From Anaerosphaera multitolerans (lineage in GTDB: Bacteria; Bacillota; Clostridia; Tissierellales; Peptoniphilaceae), in the NCBI RefSeq assembly GCF_004006535.1, contig NZ_RLIH01000003.1, positions 124,001 through 188,000 of the forward strand: DNA of 64,000 nucleotides. Direction: 5' to 3'. The position numbers and the translations under genes are program-made. Below are positions 45,844 to 55,028 of this stretch, piece after piece. The notes beneath the pieces were generated by a model, which was not told the origin of the DNA, searched no databases, and saw nothing but the letters and a program-made list of their open reading frames with translations. The first letter of the stretch is position 1, and each line of letters starts with the position of its first letter.

Positions 45844-46824
45844 CTAACCTTTACTAGTTTCTTTATTCCTAGATTCATACTTATCATAGGCATTTAGTAT
45901 TTTTTGGACTAGAGAATTTCTGACTATGTCATTGTTTCCCAAGTATACTATTCCAATTCCCTTAATGCCCTTTAATATCCTAAGCACCTTATTTAAACCT
46001 GATTGTTTCCCTTTCGGCAAGTCTGTCTGCGTAATATCTCCTGTAATAATGGCTTTTGAACCGTGTCCCAATCTGGTTAAAAACATTTTCATCTGTTCAT
46101 TTGTCGTGTTTTGTGCCTCATCTAAAATTATATAGGCGCTATCTAAAGTTCTTCCCCTCATATATGCCAAAGGAGCAACTTCAATAAGTCCTTTTTCTAC
46201 ATACTTTGTATAATTATCTGAACCCAATATTTCAAAAAGAGCATCATATAAAGGTCTTAAGTAAGGATCTACTTTCATTTGTAAATCCCCCGGTAGAAAA
46301 CCCAAGCTTTCACCTGCTTCAACAGCAGGTCTTGTAAGTATAATTCTATTTACTTCTTTATTTTTAAAAGCTCTAACTGCCATTGCCATTGCCAAGTATG
46401 TCTTTCCAGTTCCTGCAGGACCGATACTGAAAACTATATCATTTTCCTTCATAGAATCTAAATATCTCTTCTGCCCCAAAGTTTTAGCCTTTATGGGCTT
46501 TCCCATTGAAGTATATACAATAGTTTCATCAAGTAATTCAGAAATTGGAACCGTATTTCCGGATTTAATTAAATTTATAGAATATTCCAAATCCGTTATT
46601 TCTAAGCGTTTCTGCCTTTTTAAAAGCTCGAATAAGTTACTAAACAAGACTGAAGACTTTTCCAAATCCTCTTCTATACCTTTTACTTTTAAATAATCAC
46701 TTTCCAATTTTATTTTTACCTTGAAACTTTTTTCTATTAATTTTAAATTCTCATCAAGTTTTCCCACTAATTGCATTCGTCTCTCTGCATTTAAGCTGGA
46801 AATATCAATTAAAATTTCAGCCAT
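45844..46824 (-). CDS. phoH: PhoH-like ATPase
   Basis: The 326-residue protein is a PhoH family NTPase, probably involved in RNA/ribosome quality control with YbeY. Walker A GPAGTGKTYLAMAMAVRA begins near residue 140 and the Walker B region LDEAQNTTNEQ is near 234-244. Start ATG follows GGAGGTAG. It heads the large operon ending at nif3, with an extended -10 promoter upstream. Confidence 0.95.
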   Translation of the reverse strand: MAEILIDISSLNAERRMQLVGKLDENLKLIEKSFKVKIKLESDYLKVKGIEEDLEKSSVLFSNLFELLKRQKRLEITDLEYSINLIKSGNTVPISELLDETIVYTSMGKPIKAKTLGQKRYLDSMKENDIVFSIGPAGTGKTYLAMAMAVRAFKNKEVNRIILTRPAVEAGESLGFLPGDLQMKVDPYLRPLYDALFEILGSDNYTKYVEKGLIEVAPLAYMRGRTLDSAYIILDEAQNTTNEQMKMFLTRLGHGSKAIITGDITQTDLPKGKQSGLNKVLRILKGIKGIGIVYLGNNDIVRNSLVQKILNAYDKYESRNKETSKG

Positions 46825-46845
46825 TAACTACCTCCGTAAATATAT

Positions 46846-46854
46846 ATAATAGCA
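46846..46854 (-). promoter_or_regulatory. Candidate extended -10 promoter of the phoH-nif3 operon
   Basis: TG-C-TATTAT (TATTAT at 46846-46851, TG at 46853-46854), 22 bases before the phoH ATG. No clear -35 is present, which is usual for extended -10 promoters. Confidence 0.5.
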
Positions 46855-46872
46855 TAAAAACACTTAATATTG

Positions 46873-46903
46873 TAGTATAAATAGGGAGGCCAATCGCCTC
46901 CCC
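46873..46903 (-). terminator. Terminator-like hairpin after the 186-residue gene
   Basis: GGGAGGC-GATTG-GCCTCCC on the minus strand gives a GC-rich 7-bp stem; the following TATTTATA is a poor T-run. It lies between the unknown gene and phoH. Confidence 0.6.
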
Positions 46904-46907
46904 ATTA

Positions 46908-47468
46908 CTAGCTTAATGATTTTGGTTTATCTAAAATTTCTTTCATAATCATTATTCTCGCAAGATTTTCACTGTTTAGTTCGTTTTTCAGCTCAAAGTC
47001 ATCTTTAAGCTTAAATTTTCCAATATCTTTTTCACTAAATCCTTTTGACAATAACTCTCTTTCAGCGTCAATTCCAAGCTTAACCAAGTCGCCGGAGGAA
47101 ACAGTTCCCTTTAGAGTTTTAAGTACTTTTTCAACTTTGTCATCCTCTAATTTCAACTCTTCACTTAGATAGTTTTTAAAATTTATGTCTGTTTTATCCA
47201 TTACCTCTGTTAAAGGTGTGCTTTTAATGTCTTCGATTTCCAATTCTTCACTATCTGTTTTTTTATTTTCTAAAATATCACGCATTTTCTTAAATTGTTC
47301 ATTGTCGGATAAAGTTCTTTTTAAATTGTCATAATTTCTAGATTTTTTAACTTTCTTTTTCTTACTTTGACCTAATGAGAGTCTGAGAATGATTAAAATA
47401 ACCCCCAAGCTATAATATCCAGAACCAAAGGCCAAAATAATAAGCATTAAATAAATTAAATTAATCAT
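46908..47468 (-). CDS. Hypothetical membrane-anchored protein downstream of floA
   Basis: I do not recognise this 186-residue protein. Residues 1 to about 30 are hydrophobic (MINLIYLMLIILAFGSGYYSL), then a basic stretch GQSKKKKVKKSR, then a soluble, charged, helical domain rich in Leu, Lys and Asp. It probably sits on the cytoplasmic side of the membrane. It starts 4 bases after floA, in the slot held by the much shorter yqfB in Bacillus; sequence similarity to that protein is not apparent. Ribosome site AAGTGA is weak, so coupling to floA is likely. Confidence 0.65.
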   Translation of the reverse strand: MINLIYLMLIILAFGSGYYSLGVILIILRLSLGQSKKKKVKKSRNYDNLKRTLSDNEQFKKMRDILENKKTDSEELEIEDIKSTPLTEVMDKTDINFKNYLSEELKLEDDKVEKVLKTLKGTVSSGDLVKLGIDAERELLSKGFSEKDIGKFKLKDDFELKNELNSENLARIMIMKEILDKPKSLS

Positions 47469-47472
47469 AATA

Positions 47473-48444
47473 TCACTTATCTATATTTTTTTTATCGTTA
47501 CTATCTGTAACTTTTGAAATTGCCTCTCTCATTTCAGTATCGGAATTTAAATTTCTAAGTTTATAATAATCTAAAACTCCTAAATTCCCCTGTTTTAATG
47601 CTTCTGCCATTGCAAGAGGTACTTGAGCTTCCGCTTCTACAACTTTCGCCCTCATCTCTTGCTCTTTAGCCAATGCCATAGCACGTCTTTCAGAAGCTTT
47701 CGCCTCTGCAATTCGTTTGTCTGCTTCCGCTTGATCTGTTTGAAGTCTTGCACCAATATTTCTAGCCACGTCTACGTCTGCAATATCTATAGACAGTATT
47801 TCAAAAGCTGTTCCTGAGTCAAGTCCCTTATCTAAAACCACTCTTGAAATAGAGTCCGGATTTTCAAGTACCGCCTTATAAGTTTCGGAAGAACCCACTG
47901 TAGTAACTATTCCTTCCCCAACTCTTGCTATAATAGTTTCTTCTCCCGCTCCACCTACTAATCTATCTATGTTTGCTCTTACGGTTACCTTAGCCTTTAC
48001 TACTACTTCTATACCATCTTGAGCAACAGCGGAAATATTTGGAGTTTCTATGACCTTTGGATTTACAGACACTTGAACTGCCTCTAAAACATTTCTTCCA
48101 GCTAAATCTATTGCAGCACCTCTTTCAAATTGAAGAGGAATATTTGCACGCTCAGCTGCAATTAAGGCATCCACTAAGGTGTTTACATTTCCTCCAGCTA
48201 AATAATGGGCTTCCATACCTTCAATATCCAAATTTAATCCTGCCTTCGTTGCTTTAATCATTGGGTTTACAATTCTTCCCGGTTTAACTCTTCTCAGCTT
48301 CATACCTATTAAAGTTGAAATTTTAACCTTAACACCTGAAAAGTAAGCCGTAACCCACAGTCCCACAGGCACAAAAGAGAAAAATAAAACTATTAATAAT
48401 ATGACTAAAATTATAAATCCACCACTTATAATATTACTTAACAT
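47473..48444 (-). CDS. floA: Flotillin-like scaffold protein FloA
   Basis: FloA organises functional membrane microdomains. The 323-residue protein has an N-terminal hydrophobic hairpin (about 5-35), a PHB-like domain, and a C-terminal [36 protein letters not shown]-like coiled coil rich in Ala and Glu (about 235-285). Start ATG follows AAGGAGG within the nfeD end (11-base overlap). The order nfeD-floA is conserved. Confidence 0.95.
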   Translation of the reverse strand: MLSNIISGGFIILVILLIVLFFSFVPVGLWVTAYFSGVKVKISTLIGMKLRRVKPGRIVNPMIKATKAGLNLDIEGMEAHYLAGGNVNTLVDALIAAERANIPLQFERGAAIDLAGRNVLEAVQVSVNPKVIETPNISAVAQDGIEVVVKAKVTVRANIDRLVGGAGEETIIARVGEGIVTTVGSSETYKAVLENPDSISRVVLDKGLDSGTAFEILSIDIADVDVARNIGARLQTDQAEADKRIAEAKASERRAMALAKEQEMRAKVVEAEAQVPLAMAEALKQGNLGVLDYYKLRNLNSDTEMREAISKVTDSNDKKNIDK

Positions 48445-49723
48445 TATCCACCCTCCTTACATAAACTTTAAAAGCTTCTATTTTATTCACTTCAACTTCC
48501 ACATCTTTTTCTAGAAATCCGTCGTAGGCAATTGCCTCATATCTCTTTCCATCCACTTCAATAAAACCTGTAGGTCTTAAAATACTTAAGGTTTTTCCAC
48601 GTTGCCCTACTTTTAAATCAGTAGATTCAACACTTATATACCCTTTTTCCGAATCAGTACTGTGTAAATTAGTAATTTTATTTACAAATTTCAATTTTGA
48701 ACCCTTCTTAATAAAATAAACTGTAACTATAATTGAAATAATTAAAGCTATTGCCACACTTGTAAGTGCCACTTGAAGAGATTCCATAGCTAAAATAACC
48801 CCACCAAATACACAGACTATTCCGCCTATACCCGCTATCCCGAATCCTGGTACTATAAGCTCAACTATAAGAAGTACAACTCCCAGTACGAATATTAAAA
48901 TTGCATACCAATTTGAACTTCCTCCTAAAGTATTTCCTATGAAAAATAATCCAAAGGAAATTATTGATAATATTCCGCCAACCCCAAAACCCGGAGTGAA
49001 TATTTCAATTACAAAACCTACCATTCCTACAATAAGTAGAATTGTTGAAACAGTTGGATTTGAGATTAAATTTACAAATTTTAAAGTTGCGTCCATTTTA
49101 CTAACTTCATAATCTAAAGTTCCCAAATCTAATTCCTTTAATATGGAAATATAATCCTCATATACTCCGTCGGAAATACCGAATTCCAAACTCTCTTTAG
49201 AAGTTAAATTTACCAATTTACCCTTTGGCGAAACATCTGGTATTTCAATATCTTTATCTGCCATTGCCTCAATAATTTTACTATCTCTATCTCTAGCCTG
49301 AGCTGTATCTCTTAACATACCTCTCCAAAAGGAAAGATTTTTCTCAGTATTCGGTATGGGTTCTGCTGATCCAATAGTCGCAGTCTTTGACATATATACC
49401 TTTTCACAGGCAATGGTAATTAACACCCCCGCAGACTCTGCCTTATTATTTACAAAAGCAACTGTGGGAATTTCTGTTTCCATTATGCTACTTTTTATTT
49501 TTTCTGCAGCTAAAATCGCACCCCCATAGGTATCTATTTCAAAAATTATAACAGGAGCATCTCTCTTTTCCGCTTCCCTTATACTCTGTTGTACAAATAT
49601 TACCGTTGAGTTGTTAATTTCACCTTTAATAGGTACTATTTCTGCCTTAGGAGAACTTGCATATACCTGAAAATTTGAGAAAATCATTAAAAATAAAATC
49701 AACAACGAAAGTTTCTTTTTCAT
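48434..49723 (-). CDS. Long-form NfeD-like membrane serine protease
   Basis: The 429-residue protein is the ClpP-like partner of FloA (YqeZ type). It has a signal segment at 1-22 and a ClpP-fold protease domain with the catalytic Ser in [10 protein letters not shown] and Lys in [14 protein letters not shown] (about 90-125). Four or more transmembrane helices follow (about 230-340), then a C-terminal OB domain (from about 370, [21 protein letters not shown]). Start ATG follows AGGAG. An intrinsic terminator of yqeY lies directly upstream with no space for a promoter. Confidence 0.92.
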   Translation of the reverse strand: MKKKLSLLILFLMIFSNFQVYASSPKAEIVPIKGEINNSTVIFVQQSIREAEKRDAPVIIFEIDTYGGAILAAEKIKSSIMETEIPTVAFVNNKAESAGVLITIACEKVYMSKTATIGSAEPIPNTEKNLSFWRGMLRDTAQARDRDSKIIEAMADKDIEIPDVSPKGKLVNLTSKESLEFGISDGVYEDYISILKELDLGTLDYEVSKMDATLKFVNLISNPTVSTILLIVGMVGFVIEIFTPGFGVGGILSIISFGLFFIGNTLGGSSNWYAILIFVLGVVLLIVELIVPGFGIAGIGGIVCVFGGVILAMESLQVALTSVAIALIISIIVTVYFIKKGSKLKFVNKITNLHSTDSEKGYISVESTDLKVGQRGKTLSILRPTGFIEVDGKRYEAIAYDGFLEKDVEVEVNKIEAFKVYVRRVDNVK

Positions 49724-49738
49724 AATTTTTCTCCTATA

Positions 49739-49769
49739 ATAAATAAAACCTGGGTTAATCCCCAGGTTT
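49739..49769 (-). terminator. Intrinsic terminator after yqeY
   Basis: AAACCTGGG-GATTAA-CCCAGGTTT, a perfect 9-bp stem, followed by TATTTATT on the minus strand. The yqeY stop (49755-49757) lies in the loop. Confidence 0.8.
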
Positions 49770-50210
49770 AGTTAACAAATTTTGAGCAATTTTACTGACC
49801 ATTTTCCCATCTGCCCTACCTTTAATTTTTGGCATTATATTTTTCATTAATAATCCCATTTCTTTTGGGGAACTAATATTGCATTCTTCCATGGTTACTT
49901 TTACAATTTCAGTAAGTTCTTCCTCTGTTAATTGTTCAGGTAAATAGTCAAGTAGTATTTCTATCTCAGAATTGGCTTGATCAATTAAGTCTTGGCGGTT
50001 TCCTTTTTGAAATTCCTCAATAGATGACTTTTTTTCTTTAACTTGTTTTGTTAGAATTTCAAGTACCTGCTCATCAGTAAGCTCTACACGCTCATCGACT
50101 TCTTTCTGCTTAATTGCAGCACGTACCATTGTTATAGTATCTTTTCGAAGCTTATCCTTGTTTTTCATTGAAGTCTTTAAATCTTCCATAAGTTTATCCT
50201 TTAAAGACAT
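49755..50210 (-). CDS. yqeY: GatB/YqeY domain protein
   Basis: The 151-residue protein is the stand-alone YqeY domain related to the tail of GatB, thought to bind tRNA. It opens SLKDKLMEDLKTSMKNKDK and keeps LPEQLTEEEL and the C-terminal KGRADGKMVSKIAQ block. It lies directly after rpsU as in other Bacillota. Start ATG follows AGAGGTG. Exact function unknown. Confidence 0.95.
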   Translation of the reverse strand: MSLKDKLMEDLKTSMKNKDKLRKDTITMVRAAIKQKEVDERVELTDEQVLEILTKQVKEKKSSIEEFQKGNRQDLIDQANSEIEILLDYLPEQLTEEELTEIVKVTMEECNISSPKEMGLLMKNIMPKIKGRADGKMVSKIAQNLLTKPGD

Positions 50211-50224
50211 ACTTCACACCTCTT

Positions 50225-50407
50225 TTAATATCTTGAATGTTTTTTTCTACGTGCTTCCTCAGATTTTTTCTTTCTCTTTACACTTGGTTTTTCGTAATGT
50301 TCTCTCTTTCTTGCCTCTTTTAATACTCCACTATTGGCACACTGTCTCTTAAATCTTTTAAGAGCATTATCAAGAGATTCATTTTCTCCAACTCTAATTT
50401 CTGACAA
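50225..50407 (-). CDS. rpsU: 30S ribosomal protein S21
   Basis: S21 is a small basic late-binding 30S protein. The 60-residue protein has [20 protein letters not shown] and a C-terminal Arg/Lys-rich tail ([14 protein letters not shown]). Start is TTG at 50407 behind a GGGAGGGG site. It has a strong promoter and begins the rpsU-yqeY unit. Confidence 0.97.
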   Translation of the reverse strand: MSEIRVGENESLDNALKRFKRQCANSGVLKEARKREHYEKPSVKRKKKSEEARRKKHSRY

Positions 50408-50459
50408 TTACTTCCCCTCCCCTCGTAGAAAAGAGTAACCCAAAGGCTAATTCTTAATA

Positions 50460-50488
50460 ATTATACCTTAAAAAGAGTAATTGTTCAA
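50460..50488 (-). promoter_or_regulatory. Promoter of rpsU-yqeY
   Basis: TTGAAC (50483-50488), a 17-base spacer and a perfect TATAAT (50460-50465), about 53 bases before the rpsU TTG. The leader is C/T-poor and G-rich at its end, where GAGGGGAGGGG carries the ribosome site. Confidence 0.85.
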
Positions 50489-50498
50489 TAGATTTTTA

Positions 50499-50837
50499 TC
50501 AACCCGGTGGCCAGGTAAGTGGTCTTTTGCCAAGAACGTGGAAATGAAGGTGATTTACTGTCTGTCCTCCATCTTCCTTACAATTGTTTACAATTCTATA
50601 TCCCTTTTCCAAACCCAGTTCCTTGGCTAAATTCTTAGCTACTAAAAAGATATGACCAACTAATTCCTTATCCTCTTCTACTAAATCATCAGTTGATTCA
50701 ATATGCTTCTTTGGAACAATTAAAAAATGTACAGGTGCCTGTTTATCAATATCATTAAAAACGTAGACCAAATCATCTTCATAAACTTTATCTGAAGGTA
50801 TTTCTCCTTTTATAATATTACAAAATAGACAATCCAT
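50499..50837 (-). CDS. hinT: HIT family nucleotide hydrolase (HinT type)
   Basis: The 112-residue protein hydrolyses nucleoside phosphoramidates and related adenylates. The catalytic HxHxH motif is VNHLHFHVLG (His at about 95-101), and the N-terminal Cys pair CLFCNIIKGEIPS is typical. It is 1 base after mtaB, behind AGAGGGAGG. Its 3' side carries no clear terminator. Confidence 0.95.
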   Translation of the reverse strand: MDCLFCNIIKGEIPSDKVYEDDLVYVFNDIDKQAPVHFLIVPKKHIESTDDLVEEDKELVGHIFLVAKNLAKELGLEKGYRIVNNCKEDGGQTVNHLHFHVLGKRPLTWPPG

Positions 50838-50838
50838 A

Positions 50839-52146
50839 TTAACCTCCCTCTAAATTAACCTTAATGGGCTCAACACTTGTATCTACTATTTTAACACGTT
50901 TTATCCGATTTTTTAAATCCTTTTCAGAATTTGTAACACACCTAATATAATTTGTAGTATAACCTAGATAACTGTCGCCTTTCATTTTTTCTTCAAATAG
51001 TACCGATTGTACTTTATCCTTGTTCTTTTCTGCAAAATTTCTCATTAAATCTTCATTTAATGTTATTAACTTTTCACTTCGCTTATTTTTTATATTTCCA
51101 TCTATTTGATTTTTCATAACAGCCGCAACGGTTCCGCTTCTCTTGGAATATTTAAATACATGTATTCTGGAAAACTCAACTTTTTTTATTAAATCATAGC
51201 TTTCCATAAACTCCTCTTCAGTCTCCCCCGGAAAACCCACTATTACATCTGTAGTAAGTCCCGCAAAAGGCATATAGCTTTTTATTAACTGTGTAGTATT
51301 AAAATACTCTTCCCTAGTGTACTTTCTATTCATATCTTTTAATACTTTATTGGAACCGCTTTGAAGAGATAGATGGAAATGATCGCACAGTTTTCCCGTT
51401 GCAACAGCTCTCTTCATAAAATCCTCAGTAATGGTTTTCGGTTCTATGGAAGATAATCTAATTCTTTCAATGCCCCTAACGTCAGAAATAGCTTCAATTA
51501 AATCTATAAGTCTAATATTTCCCAAATCATACCCATAAGAACCCACATGTATTCCCGTTATTACGATTTCTCTATATCCTGAATTTGAAAGTACCTTAGC
51601 TTCCTCAACACAATCTTCAAGTTCCCTTGATCTGATATTCCCGCGTGCATAGGGAATAATGCAATAGGTACAATATCTATTGCAACCGTCTTGTACTTTC
51701 ATATAGGATCTAGTCATATCCTTTTCAGAGGTTATATTAATATTTTGAAACTCTTTGTCATTTTTTAATGATCTTACTATATTTATCTGTTTTTTCTCTT
51801 TTTCAAACTCCTCACAAAGCTCAACTATTTTACTCCGTTCAGTAGTTCCTATTACTATATCCACACCATCTATAGAACTTACTTCTTCCGGTGCAGTTTG
51901 TGAATAACATCCCACTACTACTACTGTAGAGTCGGGATTTTCTCTTTTAGCCCTTCTAATAAATTGTCGGGATTTTCTATCTGATAAATTTGTAACTGTA
52001 CAAGTATTTACTATATAAATATCTGAAACTTCTCTTTCAAAGTCTACATTTAAGTACCCTTTTTCTTCAAAAAGTTCAGCCATCGCATCTGATTCGTACT
52101 TATTTACTTTACAGCCCAAAGTCAGTATTGAAAAGGTCTTTTGCAT
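50839..52146 (-). CDS. mtaB: tRNA t6A37 methylthiotransferase MtaB
   Basis: MtaB converts t6A37 to ms2t6A in tRNAs reading ANN codons. The 435-residue protein has the N-terminal UPF0004 domain (TLGCKVNKYESDAM, NTCTVT, GCYSQ), the radical SAM motif CNRYCTYCIIPYARG (Cys at about 155, 159, 162), and a C-terminal TRAM-like end. Start ATG has AGTAGGTAG. It lies between rsmE and hinT as in Bacillus. Confidence 0.95.
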   Translation of the reverse strand: MQKTFSILTLGCKVNKYESDAMAELFEEKGYLNVDFEREVSDIYIVNTCTVTNLSDRKSRQFIRRAKRENPDSTVVVVGCYSQTAPEEVSSIDGVDIVIGTTERSKIVELCEEFEKEKKQINIVRSLKNDKEFQNINITSEKDMTRSYMKVQDGCNRYCTYCIIPYARGNIRSRELEDCVEEAKVLSNSGYREIVITGIHVGSYGYDLGNIRLIDLIEAISDVRGIERIRLSSIEPKTITEDFMKRAVATGKLCDHFHLSLQSGSNKVLKDMNRKYTREEYFNTTQLIKSYMPFAGLTTDVIVGFPGETEEEFMESYDLIKKVEFSRIHVFKYSKRSGTVAAVMKNQIDGNIKNKRSEKLITLNEDLMRNFAEKNKDKVQSVLFEEKMKGDSYLGYTTNYIRCVTNSEKDLKNRIKRVKIVDTSVEPIKVNLEGG

Positions 52147-52149
52147 CTT

Positions 52150-52863
52150 CTACCTACTTTCTAAATAGTAAATTATAGAAAAGCTTGAACATACTGCCGC
52201 TGTCTCAGCTCTTAAAATTCTATTACCCAAAGTAATAATATTTGCACCTATCTCTCTGAGAAAATTTATTTCACTTTCTTCAAAACCGCCCTCCGGTCCA
52301 ATTACTAAGGCAATATTATTGGAAAGAGACTTTAAATCAAAAAGAGTAGTCCCTAATTGATTTTCATAGGGGACAATTATATCCATATCTCCTGATAGAT
52401 CTTTTAACTCTTCTAGTTTTAAAGGATGTGTAACTTCAGGAATATAATCTCTCTTAGATTGCTTAGCAGCAGACTCCACTACTTTTTGCCAACGCTGGAC
52501 CTTTTTTTCCTCTTTGCCGCTAATGTTGGAAATAGTTCTTTTTAATTTCAAAGGATGAATTTTACTAACTCCCGCCTCTGTCGCTTGTTTTAAAGCTTGA
52601 TCCATTTTATCTCCCTTTAAAATCCCCTGAAATAAAGTTAAATTTACTTTGCTTTCATTTTTTAAGCCCACAGCTCTAATTTTTTTTAAAATAATATTGT
52701 TACCTTCTATTCTCTCAAAGGCACTTTCAAATATTCCGTTATCAGCGCAAACTTCTACAATTTCACTTTCTTTTATTCTAAGCACCTTTGAAAAGTGATG
52801 CGAATTTTCCTCTGAAAGTTCAATTTCATTTTCAAATACTTTATTTTCAAAAAATCTATACAT
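52150..52863 (-). CDS. rsmE: 16S rRNA (uridine1498-N3)-methyltransferase RsmE
   Basis: RsmE methylates U1498 of 16S rRNA. The 237-residue SPOUT protein has an N-terminal PUA-like part and a C-terminal knot with VIGPEGGFEESEI and LGNRILRAETA. Its ATG overlaps the prmA stop as TAATG. Family length is about 240. Confidence 0.96.
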   Translation of the reverse strand: MYRFFENKVFENEIELSEENSHHFSKVLRIKESEIVEVCADNGIFESAFERIEGNNIILKKIRAVGLKNESKVNLTLFQGILKGDKMDQALKQATEAGVSKIHPLKLKRTISNISGKEEKKVQRWQKVVESAAKQSKRDYIPEVTHPLKLEELKDLSGDMDIIVPYENQLGTTLFDLKSLSNNIALVIGPEGGFEESEINFLREIGANIITLGNRILRAETAAVCSSFSIIYYLESR

Positions 52864-53768
52864 TATTTAACTCTACCTACTATTGATGCCCATCCATTTT
52901 CTTCCTTAACTTCTAAAACTTCAAATCCCGAACTTAGAAGAGCATCTTTAACTAAATTAATTTTTTCAATTATTATACCTGAAGAAATAAATATTCCTCT
53001 ATTATTTAAACTGCTTTTTAAGTCCAGAATCATATCCGATATTATTTCAGCTATAATATTTGACACTATTACATCAGCTTTACCTTCTACTACATCAAGT
53101 AAATTACCCTTGTATATAGTCATTTTATCCAACACATTGTTTAAATAAGCGTTATTCTTAGTAGCCTCTATTGCCTTTGGGTCTATATCAACTGCTGTAA
53201 CTTTTTCAGCCCCTAATTTCAATGCTGCAATACCTAAAATACCGCTTCCACATCCAATGTCAAATACTATATCTAAAGGTTTTAAATATTTCTCTAAAGC
53301 TTCAATACAAAGTGAAGTTGTTTCATGGGTTCCGGTTCCAAAGGCCATCCCGGGATCAATTTCAACTACAATTCTATTTTTGTTTTCATAGTTTTCCCAT
53401 GTGGGCTTTATAGTTATTTTACTTCCTATTTCAACAGGATGGTAGTATTGCTTCCAGTTATTTGCCCAATCACTATCATCAGTTTCACTTATAGTTACAT
53501 CAATGTTTTTCTCTTCTAATTTGGTCTTAATCTTTTTAACTATTTCTACTTCATCTTTAGAAAAATAACATTTTATTATAAGTATGCCTTTTTTTAAGGA
53601 AAAAACTTCTTCACCAACAAAGTCCCAGTTTTTTTCATCTTGACTTAGTTCTTCAAAAGTTTTTGCTGTACTCTCCTCAAAGGTATATACTTCACACTCA
53701 TATAGGACATCTACAACTTCTTCCCTCATACTGTCGAAAGTATTTACTACAAGTTCTATATATTTCAT
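52863..53768 (-). CDS. prmA: Ribosomal protein L11 methyltransferase PrmA
   Basis: PrmA trimethylates L11. The 301-residue protein has an N-terminal substrate-binding domain, the EIDPGMAFGTGTHETT stretch, the SAM motif VFDIGCGSGILGIAALKLG (about 168-186) and the catalytic NIIAEII block. Start ATG has GGGGGA upstream. A dnaJ terminator-like hairpin lies between it and dnaJ. Confidence 0.96.
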   Translation of the reverse strand: MKYIELVVNTFDSMREEVVDVLYECEVYTFEESTAKTFEELSQDEKNWDFVGEEVFSLKKGILIIKCYFSKDEVEIVKKIKTKLEEKNIDVTISETDDSDWANNWKQYYHPVEIGSKITIKPTWENYENKNRIVVEIDPGMAFGTGTHETTSLCIEALEKYLKPLDIVFDIGCGSGILGIAALKLGAEKVTAVDIDPKAIEATKNNAYLNNVLDKMTIYKGNLLDVVEGKADVIVSNIIAEIISDMILDLKSSLNNRGIFISSGIIIEKINLVKDALLSSGFEVLEVKEENGWASIVGRVK

Positions 53769-53779
53769 AGTTCCCCCAT

Positions 53780-53813
53780 TTTAAAATAGACAAAATAAAA
53801 CATTTTGTCTATT
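53780..53813 (-). terminator. Terminator-like hairpin after dnaJ
   Basis: AATAGACAAAA pairs with TTTTGTCTATT (11 bp, 7-base loop) on the minus strand, followed by TTAAAATG. The dnaJ TAG is in the 5' arm. The T-run is short, so readthrough into prmA is likely. Confidence 0.65.
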
Positions 53814-54933
53814 CAAATAACTCTTTAAATTTATTAAAAAATCCTTTTTTCTCTTCTTTCCCATTTTCACTTTTTTCTCTAAGAGTTTCAAGTAACTCCC
53901 TTTGTTCATCATTGATTTTCTTAGGAACTATTATATCAACGGTAAAGTATAAGTCTCCTTTACCTTCTTTGTTTATACGGCTAACACCTTCATTTTTTAA
54001 TTTAAAGGTAGTTCCACCTTGAGTACCTTTCGGAATTTCATAGTCAACTAAGTTAGTTAAAGTTGGAACTTTTATAGTTCCTCCAAGTACGGCATCCATA
54101 TAAGTTATAGGAATTTCCAAATGTAAGTCGCTTCCCGATCTTTTAAATACGGAGTCTTCTTTCACTGAAACGTATATGAATAAATCTCCACTCGGTCCTC
54201 CATTTTCTCCAGAATGTCCTTCGCCCTTCATGGAGATAATAGTATTGTTATCTACACCTGCCGGGATTTTAACATTTATCTTTTTATTTACTACCTCTTT
54301 TCCTATTCCATGGCATTTATGGCAAGGTTCATCTAATATTTCCCCTGTGCCGTCACATTTATCACAGCTTACCACTCTTATAAAACTTCCAAAGGGAGAA
54401 TTAGACTGTACTTTAACTTGACCTGAACCTCTACACTTATCACAAGTGTGTTTATCGGTTCCCGGTTCCGCACCTGTGCCGTCACATCTACTACATACTT
54501 CCTGTCTCCTTACATTTACTACCCTTTCAACACCGAAGACAGCTTCTCTAAAATCTAAAGTAATATCATATCTGATATCCTGTCCTTTAGTTGGAGATAC
54601 GTTCTTACTACCGGAATAGGAATCTCTAAATCCTCCTCCGAACATATCAAATATGTCACCAAATATATCCCCGAAACCTCCGAAGCCTCCAAAATCTCCT
54701 TCACTAAAGTTTCCGTTTATACCGTCTTCTCCGTAAAGATCATAGGTCTTTCGCTTTTGCTCATCAGATAAAATCTCATAAGCTACATTTATTTCCTTAA
54801 GCCTTTTCTCAGCTTCTTCATCACCATTGTTTAAATCAGGATGGTACTTTTTAGCAAGTTTTTTATAAGATTTTCTTATTTCTTCATAACTTGCATCTCT
54901 ACTTACCTCTAAAACATCATAAAAATCTTTCAA
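53809..54933 (-). CDS. dnaJ: Chaperone DnaJ
   Basis: DnaJ stimulates DnaK. The 374-residue protein has the J domain with HPD in KKYHPDLN (about 31-38), a Gly/Phe-rich linker (about 75-105), four CxxCxGxG zinc repeats (CSRCDGTG, CDKCRGSG, CDKCDGTG, CHKCHGIG) and a C-terminal substrate domain. I start at TTG 54933, with AGGTGA five bases upstream, because the longer form (54948) includes that site in its coding. It follows dnaK, with a terminator between. Confidence 0.96.
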   Translation of the reverse strand: MKDFYDVLEVSRDASYEEIRKSYKKLAKKYHPDLNNGDEEAEKRLKEINVAYEILSDEQKRKTYDLYGEDGINGNFSEGDFGGFGGFGDIFGDIFDMFGGGFRDSYSGSKNVSPTKGQDIRYDITLDFREAVFGVERVVNVRRQEVCSRCDGTGAEPGTDKHTCDKCRGSGQVKVQSNSPFGSFIRVVSCDKCDGTGEILDEPCHKCHGIGKEVVNKKINVKIPAGVDNNTIISMKGEGHSGENGGPSGDLFIYVSVKEDSVFKRSGSDLHLEIPITYMDAVLGGTIKVPTLTNLVDYEIPKGTQGGTTFKLKNEGVSRINKEGKGDLYFTVDIIVPKKINDEQRELLETLREKSENGKEEKKGFFNKFKELFE

Positions 54934-54975
54934 TATATCACCTGCCAATTTCTAATATATTTTACCTGCTTTTCT

Positions 54976-55016
54976 AAAAAAAATAAAGCTAAATCGCAAA
55001 AAGATTTAGCTTTATT
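54976..55016 (-). terminator. Intrinsic terminator between dnaK and dnaJ
   Basis: AATAAAGCTAAATC pairs with GATTTAGCTTTATT, a perfect 14-bp stem with 7-base loop, followed by TTTTTT on the minus strand. No clear promoter lies between it and dnaJ, so dnaJ may depend on readthrough. Confidence 0.9.
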
Positions 55017-55028
55017 AAAATGTTATGA

